From assembly GCA_014607495.2 (NCBI GenBank), contig CP053165.1, positions 1,978,906 to 2,042,905 of the forward strand: 64,000 nucleotides of DNA, in the 5' to 3' direction. The notes below the pieces were generated by a model. It saw nothing but the letters and a program-made list of their open reading frames with translations, was not told the DNA's origin and did not search any database. Shown here one piece after another: positions 55,110 through 64,000 of the stretch. Numbering within the stretch: the stretch's first letter is position 1; every line of letters begins with the position of its first letter. The stretch is from Carposina sasakii (taxonomy: Eukaryota; Arthropoda; Insecta; Lepidoptera; Carposinidae). The position numbers were made by a program, and so were the translations under genes.

Positions 55110-55346
55110 CATTTGACGGCCGATTGGTCTAGTAGGTAGTGACCCTGCCTGCGACGCCATAGGTCCTGGGTTCGAATCCCGGTATGTGCAAACATTGATA
55201 TGTTGAATATCGATGTTTGTTTCAGAGTCATGAATGTTTCTATACTTATCTGACATGACACCATGACACAAGACCTTAGGGACCTTAATGTGGGACTAGG
55301 TTGATGTGTTGTGTAGTGTATGAATATTTATTTATTTATATTAAAA
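55110..55346 (+). mobile_element. tRNA-derived SINE, second family
   Basis: GATTGGTCTAGTAGGTAGTG (A-box region) and CCTGGGTTCGAATCCCGG (excellent B box) are followed by a non-tRNA body with GATGTTTGTTTCAGAGTCAT and GGACTAGGTTGATGTGTTGT and an AT-rich TATTTATTTATTTATATT tail. The body after the B box argues against a functional tRNA gene. Confidence 0.75.
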
Positions 55347-56151
55347 AAAACACATTGGTCGGTTTCAAGTTTTTTTAGATGGGTCACTGTTGCTCTAAAT
55401 TAGCGTTTTGTTTTTACTTGAACGCAGCTCGAGCCTACTAAAGTAGACCCTAAAGAGTTCTAGTATATTAACTGGTTCTTAAACCTTGTTAAATGCCAAA
55501 TTATATATAGAAATGCCTAGCATGGTGGTATTCCTAAGTACTCGTAAACGGTGTCTATTTTCAGACTTGTAAATTTAATGGCACTTATAACCCATAAGGG
55601 TGCAAATTTCTCGTCAAAACAAATAAATTAGTTCAAACATAAGATAGCTACTAAAACGTTGAGGAGTTCCCTTTTTATTTATCTTCAATATCAGACGTCT
55701 AACGACAGTCACAACCCGTCTCAGGTGTAAAGTTCTCATTTAAACAAATTAATCAAGTCCAAACACTAGGTAGTTGCTGTAATTTTTTCTGGGATGCCAT
55801 CATCAGAGCCTGGTTTCGTCATCATGGTAGGTACCACCAATGGGATATCTCCTTTCCAACAAAAAAAATCTGTTTATTAGCGATGAATTTATCCGTGATA
55901 CAGGTATATAAACCAATTGTCTTTTTTATTTAATGGAAAGGAGGTTTTTCAATTTTAGAATGTGCTTTTACCTATATTGAGATACTTTTAGAAAACATTA
56001 TCGTAAGACGCAGGTACCTTTATATTTCAACTTTTGTCCGTAATAAAAATGTTTGTACTCGTAATACCCGTATTCTAGCTACATAATAATATACTAGACA
56101 ATGTTTTTATAACGGTCCAGATTGTTACAGCTTATTTCAGAAAGTTTCTAT
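55347..56151. other. No gene seen
   Basis: CAAATTTCTCGTC and AAACAAATTAATCAAGTCCA at about 55620 and 55745 follow a loosely repeated pattern (TCATTTAAACAAATTA versus CAAAACAAATAAATTAGTTC), suggesting an old ~130-bp duplication. Nothing coding. Confidence 0.4.
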
Positions 56152-57180
56152 TTAAGGCGTGGGACAGGACAACGTGTGTCGGGTCCGGTAGTAATAATAT
56201 AAATTATTCAAAGCAGGCATCACAACCAATTTAATTAATTTAAACATTTGCTGAGATTTTCGTTCATTGAGAGCTTCTAGAAGCTTAATTATAACATGTT
56301 TCGCTTTTAAATAGAAATTAGATTTTATTTTTATCCCGGAGCGGTAGTGCTGTGAGTTTTTCCATTCGATAAAACCAATTTTTAAAGCATTCATTCCATT
56401 CAGAAGTTGGGATATCCAAAATGGCCGTTTTGTAGGCGTCTACAGCTTCTTCAGGTGACGAAAATCTTTGACCACATAATTTGTTCTTAATTTTGGGGAA
56501 AATATAATAATCATTAGGGCTTAAGTCAGGACTGTACGATGGATGATTTAATAATTTAATGTTTTCTTACTCCAAAAACTCTTTCGTCTTGTGGGCGGTA
56601 TGAGAGCTCGCATTGTCGTGATGGAGGATGATGCGTCGGTTGCAGTTCTCTTTACGGAGTTCAGAGACCACCTGCGGTAAACAAATGCTAGAATATCATT
56701 CTGCATTGACCGTTCTTTGTCCCTCAAGAGGAATAGTGGCAACATGGCCGGTTTTGGAGACATAAGTGGCCACCATTTCTTTTGCAAAGCTTCGTGAACG
56801 AACAACTTTTGTTGGCTTCAACTCATTTTCGAACACCCATACTCGTGACTGGTTTTTTTTTGGGTTCGTATGCATATAGGTATATTCAGGATTCGTCACC
56901 TGATACCACGCTGTATTTGAAGATCCTCCGTGGAATCTCTCAAGAGTTCTGACGCACCAAGAGACGCGAGCCGCTTTTTGCTCCTCACAGAGTAAATGCG
57001 GGATCCAGCGGGAAAACAATTTTTTACGCCTAAATGTTCATGCAAGATTATTTGTATTTGACTCAATATTCAAAGTTGCCTGAATTTCCCGATATGTCAC
57101 ATGTCGATCTTACTCAACCAGTTCACGCACGGCATCAACGTTCCCAAGCTTATTTTGTCTGCCCTCTTTGAGAATAAATT
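56152..57180 (-). pseudogene. mariner transposase (Tc1/mariner), dead copy
   Basis: The core from 57019 downward stays in one frame. It includes SRWIPHLLCEEQKAARVSWC, RVWVFENELKPTKVVRSRSF, VSKTGHVATIPLEGQRTVNA, ICLPQVVSELRKEN, RIILHHDNASSHTAHKTKEF, YSPDLSPNDYYIFPKIKNKL and ECFKNWFYRMEK. Stops: TGA at 56696-56698, where the family has tryptophan, and TAA at 56567-56569. Mariner transposases use a D-D-34-D triad. The second (HHDN) and third (SPDLSPND) aspartates are present, but the first, normally in a TGDE motif, is replaced (TNPEYTY). Upstream the N-terminal helix-turn-helix region survives as DAVRELVE and DRHVTYREIQATL with frame breaks. The first ~80 residues are missing. Terminal repeats were not found. 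Confidence 0.85.
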
Positions 57181-57239
57181 ATTTTTTAGCGGCCCCATTT
57201 TTTCATCTATTAAAAAACTACTATAACTCCAAACCTCTA

Positions 57240-57336
57240 CACAACGCCCCAATTTTTTTTTCTGGGTCTCTTACCGCCCCCCTTTAGGCCTGCAGCACCC
57301 ATAAGGGGGTATTGTCGTCCACTTTGGGAAAGGCTG
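57240..57336 (-). mobile_element. hAT-like terminus beside the mariner
   Basis: On the minus strand it begins CAGCCTTTCCCAAAGTGGAC at 57336, an hAT-type end, followed by GCCTAAAGGGGGGCGGTAAG. The partner end was not located. The mariner remnant may have inserted into this element. Confidence 0.5.
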
Positions 57337-57538
57337 ATATAGACCATTAGAAAAATTTGATCTTACTTAGAACAAGTAATCCGCTAGGATATGGTTGATC
57401 GTTCCACCATTAAAACATTGTGCTGAGGGATTCAAATTTGTTTACCGAGATTTGGCTGGTATATAGCTATCGGGATGAAAAAATAACGTTGTCAAAAAAG
57501 TAATGTAAAAGAGATGATAAAATTCGTCATCCGAGTAG

Positions 57539-57615
57539 CCGATAGCAGTTGGTTAGAGCGAAAGCACGGTTTACGAGAGGTCGTGAGTTCAAATCTCACT
57601 GGGGTGACTTTTTTT
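57539..57615 (+). mobile_element. tRNA-like SINE head
   Basis: TAGCCGATAGCAGTTGGTTA (A-box region) and GGTCGTGAGTTCAAATCTCA (B-box region) are followed by a T-rich run. Related to the B-box fragment at 12030. The spacing is a little long for a tRNA. Confidence 0.45.
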
Positions 57616-57699
57616 TCTTCATTTTATTAATAATATTTTAAATAGAAGGGGTAAGTACTCGTAACAGCCGGCAATTCCGGCATCAGCTGCATTTACTTC

Positions 57700-58055
57700 C
57701 GTGCATGTCGTAAAACTCGACTAAGGAACTAGGCGTTCTCTCAAGCGATAAGGTAGCAACTTGTGCCTCTCGTAACTTGTCTCGTGATCGAGGTAGGGAT
57801 ATCTGTCTTAACTGTTGCGAGATGGATTATTGGGCGTTTTGTGTGCGCCAGTCATAGTTGCATGTATCAGTATTGTGCTACAATGTATAATCATTATTCT
57901 ACCTTTTTAATACATGTGATGTTGGTGCGCCTAATCTTAATAAATTAATAAACTTGTCAACATAACATCTGTCCCCGCTAAGCTAAGCATGGCTATGGGA
58001 TCTCCGTAGCAGTTCTGGCTGCCCTATTTTGGAATCCCAGTCGTGTGCATGTTTG
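57700..58055 (+). repeat. Family D repeat, longest copy
   Basis: GTGCATGTCGTAAAACTCGA, CTAAGGAACTAGGCGTTCTC and AGGTAGCAACTTGTGCC (first module). About 180 bp later TGTCCCCGCTAAGCTAAGCA, TGGGATCTCCGTAGCAGTTC and CAGTCGTGTGCATG (second module). The space between is not shared with the 51715 copy. Confidence 0.55.
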
Positions 58056-58316
58056 TATAAAAGAAGGTATTAAAATAACTAACTATTTACTGTCTAAAAT
58101 GTAAAGCAAAAAGGATATGAGAAAAGCATAGGTAAAAGAAAATATCCTCTTAAAACCCTTAACTCTGAACTTGATAAATTCATTGACACGAGGGAATTTT
58201 CACTACCTATAAGAAATTCACATTGTGAAGGAAATTCTTTATTTAATTAAAATTTAAAGCGAAGTTAGATTTTTTGTGGAAACTCTGTTTTTCCGCTTAT
58301 TGTTTGCTGCTTATTG

Positions 58317-58415
58317 TCAGAAGTGGCACCATGTGGTCCTATCGGCCCTTGGTGCTCTGCCTACCCCGTAAGGGATAAAGGCGTGACTATATGTATGTAT
58401 GTATGTTTGCTGCAT
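58317..58415 (+). mobile_element. Retroposon family A, 3' half
   Basis: CAGAAGTGGCACCATGTGGT, GTGCTCTGCCTACCCCGTAA, GGGATAAAGGCGTGACTATA and a (TGTA)n tail. Truncated at the 5' side. Confidence 0.75.
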
Positions 58416-58984
58416 TAACAACATATCTAATTTAGTTGTTCATTTTCATTTCAATAACAAAGCTACAGATATTAACTTTATCTGGAAAGGTAATTCTTTA
58501 TGATTTTGTGAATATCTATAGGGTTTCTTCCAGCAAATGCGTAAATCTATATAAAATAATTTTAAATTACGTCATTATTTATCTCGTTAAACCATAAATT
58601 TAATCCATGGTATGTAAATATTAAAAATCTTTCGTCAATTTGCACTTCTCTCTATATGCTAATGAACGATTCTCTGAAACTGATTTGATCGAAAGAAATA
58701 TTTCCCGCAGTGGGCCACAGAAACCAATTATTGGGTCTTCTACCTCTGATGTAATGGACGATTGACAAAGCCCACAGTGTAAATAGACAGAGAGTCAACA
58801 ATAAATAGGAGATATAAGACAACAATAAATAGCTCTTTCCAGGAGAATACATAATTGTTACAACTTGTAGCTGATATATTAACACATGTCCCCGCTATGC
58901 TTAACGTGTCTGAGGAATCTCCCTTATGATCATGAAGTTCAGGCAAGCCCATTTCGACAATACATCCTTGTCAATATATATATA
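58416..58984. other. No gene; partial family D module
   Basis: ATGTCCCCGCTATGCTTAAC and GAGGAATCTCCCTTATGATC at 58886-58930 belong to family D and sit directly before the family M copy. The rest is unassigned. Confidence 0.45.
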
Positions 58985-59368
58985 CAGGCTGATTTTTGGT
59001 CGTCAACGTTCCCGAAAACCACGGAATCCTCATCATCACAATCATTTTTCTCAACGGAAGCATACCTGGGAAGTGTCTGTTTCCCAAGATATTAGGGTCC
59101 AAAGTTGAGTAAATAGACTGCGTTTTTCTGCATAAATGCACATAGACGCGTGATATGACATATAGCAAGATTTTTTCACGGGAAATTATTCATATCTATC
59201 TATAAAAAACATAACATAAACACTGGACAATATAAATATCGCCCGATCAAGTAATAATAAAAATTGAAAAAAAATCATCGTTTACCAGCATTTTTTTGGT
59301 ATGAACTTACTTTTTTTATGTATAGAGTACGGACCCTTGGCTAAGGGTGGCAACGAAAAAACTCCCTG
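58985..59368 (-). mobile_element. MITE family M copy
   Basis: CAGGCTG at the left and CTCCCTG at the right, TA outside. TTTTTGGTCGTCAACGTTCC, GGAAGCATACCTGGGAAGTG, TATTAGGGTCCAAAGTTGAG and AATATCGCCCGATCAAGTAA. 384 bp, the same length as the copy at 9651 in the opposite orientation. Confidence 0.8.
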
Positions 59369-59404
59369 TATAATAGGCGGGTCCCTGTATAATAGGGTAG
59401 TTTT

Positions 59405-59545
59405 ACATAATTAAACTTCCTCTTAAATAACTCTGTCTATTAAAAAACGCATCAAAATCCGTTGCGTAGTTTTAAAGATCATGCATGCATAAGGACAGAC
59501 AGACAGCGGGAAGCAACTTTGTTTATAATATATAAATAAAAAAAA
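59405..59545. repeat. Dispersed repeat with GACAGACAGCGGGAAG
   Basis: AAACGCATCAAAATCCGTTG, CGTAGTTTTAAAGATCATGC and AGGACAGACAGACAGCGGGA. The longest of three copies (others at 8590 and 45590). Confidence 0.6.
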
Positions 59546-60609
59546 GATGACGATAAAAATAAAAAATACGTAGGATGTTGAAGCACTGTTTAACATTATT
59601 TTACTATGGGCTAACCACGGCCACTCGCCTCGTCGCTTATTGATGAATATTTGTGAGGAAAAGCGCTCTGAAATCTGGACTGGATCAGGAATCAAATCCT
59701 TATTTGTTTAGTAATTGTATATTCTAATACATATTTTTAGATTTAAATTGCATATAATCATACCCTAGAAATGTTGATGTCAGGCCGTAAAACAAACACC
59801 AAATTCTTGTAAATAAGTATCTCTTTCAAAAAAACCGTAGTGCACCGACTCGTAAATAGTAGTAAAAATATGTGAATAAGCATGCAATTTTTTTGAAGTA
59901 AAAATAATGTACGATATTTTTCTATTTATATTTTATGTAATTTTCTAATAACAATTTTCATAAAGTAAATACGTACCTAAATGTGTTGTGGCCTGTTCAT
60001 ATACAATTTTTTTAATAAAAAATATGAACAATAAGCCAAAAGCACTACACCATTTGACTAATGCAGATTTATATCCTTTTTGCTATCACAAATCCCTACT
60101 ATAAAATGTACCAAGTATATTCGTATTCCGTTTCTGTTGAAAACATATTTTCCCCTTTAATCTTGTGAGCGAACAAAAAGACGGTAATGTTCGAGAGGTT
60201 TTGCACCTGAGAAACTCGAATCTAGAATTTTGCCGTATCACTACAAAAGAACTTAAAAATTGTGTAGCGGCTGGGTTCCGCCGCCACCAAACCATGCAAC
60301 AATTGCATTGCGGATCGCTGAAAACTTGCAACTAGGCAACGGTTATTTATAATTTGACTTGACTTCGAATTGGCTTTTGCTATGTAAATAATTCTTGTCT
60401 AGTATTTCGCTCATCACAAATTTATTTTCATTTAAAATCTTCGATGGGAAGGCCTGAAGCACCCTTCCCACAATTGTTTAACCCAAACATTGTGTAAATT
60501 TGACAGATACCGCAGACATTTTTTTGAGAATTTTTATTTAGGAACAAAATAATTACTTGTTTTTTTTCACTAATCAGTGAAGACACCTTTTTGTAGGTTA
60601 GAAGAAGAA
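59546..60609. other. No gene seen
   Basis: A somewhat GC-richer patch at 60225-60330 (GTAGCGGCTGGGTTCCGCCG) has no recognised product. Confidence 0.4.
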
Positions 60610-60690
60610 CGACCCATAGACGTTTTCCCAAATTTCCATGGCAACGAAAATACTAAAGTTTACGCAGACGACGTCATGCGCGTCCTCTAG
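60610..60690 (+). mobile_element. Helitron 3' end fragment
   Basis: TTACGCAGACGACGTCATGC then GCGTCCTCTAG followed by T, matching the CGGACGAAGTCGCGGGCGTC-type end of the Helitrons at 21726 and 53228 with substitutions. No 5' end located. Confidence 0.55.
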
Positions 60691-60957
60691 TTTTCATTAA
60701 AGGCTTGTTTTTCGAGAAATAAGAGTAGGTATGCGCCGCATTCCAAACAGACGTTCTAGTTTCTCTTTTTGCTCCGCCACAAAAGCCAATCCAAGGCTTT
60801 TACGCTAAAATGCATTTATGTACATAAGCTTATACTTATGTTACTTATACCTTATGGTGTTTAGTGATGTAATGCATTACGTGTGTTATTTTACGTGCAC
60901 TAATGAAGCGGGAATATTAAACAAAGAGTAAATTCTCTATATATGGTAGAGTTACTT

Positions 60958-61222
60958 CTATGCTGCTCTGGGAGTGGAAAAAAAAACGTATAATTCTACA
61001 GCTACTTTTCTTCCCGGGCATACTGTACAAGTCAGTAGAGGGACAAGAAGGTCTTGGTGCTTTGTAGGCGATGGGCTGACCACCTGTCACTAAAACTTGT
61101 ACATCTCAACTATACCCTCAAAATTGGTCAGAAGTGGCACCATGTGGTTCTATCGGCCCTCGATGCTCTGCCTACCCCGTAAGGGATAAAGGCGTGATTA
61201 TATGTATGTATGTATGTATGAT
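60958..61222 (+). mobile_element. Retroposon family A, longest copy
   Basis: Starts CTATGCTGCTCTGGGAGTGG, then an A-run, CTACAGCTACTTTTCTTCCC, GGGCATACTGTACAAGTCAG, GCTTTGTAGGCGATGGGCTG, GTGGCACCATGTGGTTCTAT and ACCCCGTAAGGGATAAAGGC, and ends in (TGTA)n. The start agrees with that of the TSD-bounded copy at 13973-14229. Small frames (for example one starting MAPCGSIGP) recur on every copy but carry no conserved protein motif. Confidence 0.85.
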
Positions 61223-61226
61223 AGAG

Positions 61227-61262
61227 TACGTACCCCTCGTAAACGGTGGCAACAAAAACACA
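61227..61262 (-). mobile_element. MITE family M scrap
   Basis: ATAGAGTACGTACCCCTCGT then AAACGGTGGCAACAAAAACA matches one end of family M without the terminal CACCCTG. Confidence 0.5.
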
Positions 61263-61289
61263 GCCGGTCATACCGACAGCACACACCAC

Positions 61290-61545
61290 AAAATTAACGT
61301 AGAACTGGCCAGTCACGTTACTCGTATGCACCCAGACTAGTGGGCAAAGGTCGCTACCAAATGGGTTCCACAAAATGATTTCCGTCGTAGAGGCAGGCCA
61401 AAACAGAGATGGCAGGACGACCTCGATAAGTTGCTGTCAGGGTGGACGGATTTAGCAAAGAAGAGAGACTTGTGGACCCAAAAGAGGAGGTTTTACCCAA
61501 CAATGGGACAGCATTGCAGCTACATTTTTCGGGAGTAGGGAGAAG
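61290..61545 (+). pseudogene. RTE-3 reverse transcriptase C-terminal remnant
   Basis: One frame gives ELASHVTRMHPD then a stop, WAKVATKWVPQNDF and RRRGRPKQRWQDDLDKLLSG, WTDLAKKRDLWTQKRRFYPT and MGQ. The W-GH-x-R, RRGRP-RW-DDL-W and DR-LW blocks parallel the RTE-1 and RTE-2 endings, but the residues differ enough to indicate a third lineage. Truncated at the 5' side, with one stop. Confidence 0.7.
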
Positions 61546-62689
61546 GACATAAACTTTTAATTAAGTACAAAGACAAAAAGAATCATGTTAATATTTTTTA
61601 AATTTAAAATTAAAAATGGATATAAATTGTGTTTTGTTAGTCATGCATGATTATTCTTGATACATAATATTATCTGGTATCATATTTTTACAAAGTGTAT
61701 TTTCTGAATGAAACGCGCCCGAAATAAACTTTTGTTTTGTCGTCGGACTAAACTAACTACTTATAATTAATAATGGCGGTAAACCTGAAAATTTACAGCT
61801 CATTGTAAAGTGCCGCTGTAATGTGCTGAAATATAGGGGCAAAGTTTGTGATACTAATGCTTCTCGCTTGTTCATTCAATTTAGGATAATAATACACAAG
61901 ATGCATTTGTTTTCTAATTTTTATTAGATATACGAGTACTTAGAGAGTATAAAGACTAGCCACCATGAACACGGTTTTTGATATTTGGATCGGAGCTAAT
62001 TGGCTCGCGTTTATTTAGTCTGATTCGTAAGGATAGTTACTTTACGTCCGAAAAAATATTATATAGGAATATTAATAAAAAATTATAAATAGACATTCGT
62101 CTCAGAATTATGGTCTGAATTCAGCATATCAATATTTGCTAGGCTGTCACTCACACCCTGTATAAAATGTATGTGATCTTGGACCTGATAGTGATGTGTT
62201 ACGTAATATATTTCACATTGTGCTATTACTACTTTTATCCTTATTTCTATTTAAATAATAAAACTTATAAGCGTCTTTGAGCCTTCATTTATGACCAACT
62301 TTTTTACATTTAATGAATCAATTTTCAAGATATTTCCTTTACTACTAATCGAATACGACTCCAAAAATACTAATCATTGGTCAATTTCGCAAAAACGTCC
62401 ACCTTTTTTATCCGATAACCTCCAAATCGTAATATTCCTTAAAATTCGTTAGGACCATCATAATAATTCGATTCCAGCGATCTTTGTTTGAAGTGAATCC
62501 AATAAGACCTTCCTTTAGACAATTATATACACTCACTGAGCAAATTGCAGACGATAGGCCCCATAGATACGGGAATAAAGCCTTTATCTCGTTATACGTT
62601 AAAAGATTCCAAAAAGACTTACAAATTTGGGTAGAATAGAGGCAATTTAATTATGCTACTGTCTTGCAATGGTTTGCTGAAATGCTGTT
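61546..62689. other. No gene seen
   Basis: CACACCCTGTATAAAATG at about 62153 resembles a family M right end, but no matching left end is near. Otherwise AT-rich and unassigned. Confidence 0.4.
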
Positions 62690-62770
62690 CGCCGATAGAA
62701 CGTTTCGCCGACAGCACGTTTCGTCGACGAAAGATATGCTGCTGTTGTTAGCCGATGATCGATTCACCGA
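62690..62770. repeat. Short-period repeat with TTTCGCCGA words
   Basis: TTCGCCGATAGAACGTTTCG, CCGACAGCACGTTTCGTCGA and CGAAAGAT form about three imperfect ~20-bp units based on CGCCGAYAGMACGTTT. TTGTCGATAGTTCGTTCGAA near 63869 has a similar word pattern. Confidence 0.5.
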
Positions 62771-62789
62771 TACTTACTTATGACGCACT

Positions 62790-62900
62790 TCTTGTATTCT
62801 TGTATTCTTTATTATACACACAAACATAAGACAATATAGTGACTTAACATAGTTACACAGAATGTTTACAAAAGCGAGCTTATCTCTTCTTCTTTTAACT
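62790..62900 (-). mobile_element. LINE 3' UTR fragment
   Basis: TTCTTGTATTCTTTATTATA (reversed AATAAAGAATACAAGAA end) and AAAGCGAGCTTATCTCTTC (reversed GAGATAAGCTCGCTTT). It is of the same general class as the LINE UTRs at 27734 and 52618 but a different subfamily. Confidence 0.5.
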
Positions 62901-63120
62901 ACTCTTATTTTTCACGGAACGGCAACCCAGAGGGCTTTGTACATTCGTTTATGGAACTTTATTTTTATTTATTTATTTGGAGATAGACATAAATGGTTAC
63001 ATAAAAAAACAAGGGTAGAACTTAAATCTAAATATATTTATGTTCTTCGAGACATTACACAGGGAACATATTTTATAACATATTTAATTTTATAACTAGA
63101 TGTTTATAACTACATGCTAA
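62901..63120. other. AT-rich flank, no feature
   Basis: A (TATT)n-like stretch and nothing else recognised. Confidence 0.35.
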
Positions 63121-63517
63121 TCTATACTAATATAATATATTATATAATATTATAAAGAGGTAAAATTTGATTGTTTGTTTATTTGCAGCGAATAGGCTCG
63201 GAAACTACGAGACAGATTTTAAAAATTCTTTTAAAGTTAGTATCCTTAATGGACCCGGATGAAAATAGGTATAAGAGTTTCTCGAAATTTCCACGGGACG
63301 GGGACAAACGGAAATTTCTTCGAAAACCGCTATAAAAATGAAGCTGAAATCGGTTATATATGTTCATTGGGGACTGTGAGGAAGCACTAAGAACGTATTT
63401 CTCGAAATTCCCACCGGAAAGTAACAACCGGGATTTTTTTTACAAAGACCGCTATACATATTAAGTTGTAGCTTATGTACTGATATGTACCGAAGCGAAG
63501 CAAGGGCAGGCCACTTG
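63121..63517 (+). mobile_element. Complete non-autonomous Helitron with two internal units
   Basis: Starts TCTATACTAATATAATATAT after an A and ends GGCAGGCCACTTG followed by T. The 3' tetranucleotide is CTTG, a change from CTRR. Internal CTCGAAATTTCCACGGGACG and CTCGAAATTCCCACCGGAAA are two repeat units of the kind found seven times in 17573-18573. Non-coding, 397 bp. Confidence 0.8.
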
Positions 63518-63524
63518 TCTTTAA

Positions 63525-63790
63525 ATCATCATCATCAGCCTATTGCAGTCTACTGCTGGACGTAGGCCTCCCCCAGGGCACGCCACAAGACTGCCATGGA
63601 GGGTTTTGCCCATAGTCATTACGCTGGGCAGGCGGGTTGGTGGCCGCATTTTGTATTTTGGACTATGTTTATAACACGGGAGGCGCTGCTGCCCACCTTC
63701 CGGAAACCCTTAATCGCCTCGTACAATACCCACGGGCAGCCATGGCCTGGCACGAATTCTACTCTGCCGGCACCACGCGGCACGACATTT
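63525..63790 (-). mobile_element. SINE family B, most complete copy
   Basis: CATCATCATCAGCCTATTGC, GACTGCCATGGAGGGTTTTG, GGCAGGCGGGTTGGTGGCCG, TTCCGGAAACCCTTAATCGC, CGGGCAGCCATGGCCTGGCA and GGCACCACGCGGCACGACAT. Read on the minus strand it ends in the (ATG)n tail shared with RTE LINEs, which suggests that it borrows RTE machinery. No A or B box seen at the 5' end. Confidence 0.75.
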
Positions 63791-64000
63791 CTTTAAATAT
63801 AAATAATCAATTTAATTTCAGCCATCTACATGGTGGTGTATCGGCTAACGATTTTTCCGACATGTCATTTGTCGATAGTTCGTTCGAAATGACTTTATTA
63901 TTGTATTTCAGGGTATTATTTATTGCGTTTTATTAGTAAGTTACTACTCGGGACTTCACTAGGAGATGATGAACGAGGCCCTTAGTCTGTAGACTTGAGA

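Noticed and set aside
55110..55195. Functional tRNA gene
   Set aside because: The B box is excellent, but the sequence continues into a non-tRNA body and AT-rich tail as in SINEs.
56548..56805. 85-aa minus-strand frame as a separate protein
   Set aside because: It is an out-of-frame shadow of the mariner transposase. The true frame continues through a TGA at 56696.

Overview
The window looks like non-genic, repeat-dense nuclear DNA of a moth or butterfly (Lepidoptera). It is AT-rich, contains no long open frame, and is packed with short, nested mobile elements of types familiar from that order: non-autonomous Helitrons with CTAG-T 3' ends, RTE-type LINE tails ending in ATGATG repeats, tRNA-derived SINEs, a mariner, hAT-type MITEs and many inverted-repeat MITEs. 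I assign the order from this repeat profile, not from a marker gene, and I cannot name the species.

Only one plausible host coding segment stands out: a 71-nt open first exon at 36228-36298. It encodes the start of a THAP zinc-finger domain and ends at a consensus GTAAGT donor. A weaker candidate for a non-coding first exon lies at 49419-49564. All other recognisable protein sequence belongs to transposons. These are a same-frame but nonsense-riddled transposase-like gene (23389-25102), the intact C-terminal part of a LINE reverse transcriptase (26979-27733), a second decayed LINE reverse transcriptase (47380-48225), C-terminal remnants of three RTE-like lineages (best at 53551-53951, 33365-33862 and 61290-61545), and a dead mariner transposase (56152-57180).

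Layout. 0-16 kb: scattered retroposon and MITE fragments, with a well-resolved nest at 13.1-14.3 kb. 16.5-18.6 kb: an hAT MITE with 8-bp target duplications, then a complete 1-kb Helitron carrying seven internal repeats. 21.7-25.1 kb: a small Helitron, then the transposase-like pseudogene whose 3' end is tandemly duplicated. 27-28.5 kb: two LINE 3' ends tail to tail, one with an internal micro-inversion. 29.9-34 kb: MITEs and RTE pieces, including an RTE inserted in a MITE with an 11-bp target duplication. 36.2 kb: THAP exon. 42.7-45.2 kb: a cluster of foldback elements, one of them inside a SINE. 47-52 kb: LINE remnant, a long TIR element and Helitron ends. 53.2-55.3 kb: Helitron, RTE, Helitron end, MITE and SINE. 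56-57.3 kb: mariner beside an hAT-like end. 58-64 kb: more MITE, retroposon, RTE and Helitron copies.

I did not find a multi-gene system. The most informative content is the nested insertion record, the internally repeated Helitron, the near-perfect foldback elements and the THAP exon. Family letters below are labels used only here: A = ATGT-tailed retroposon; B = SINE with an RTE-like ATGATG tail; C = repeat with a GATACGATATCG core; D = composite repeat with GTCGACT and CCCCGCTAAGCTAA modules; M = MITE with CAGGGTG ends and TA target sites.
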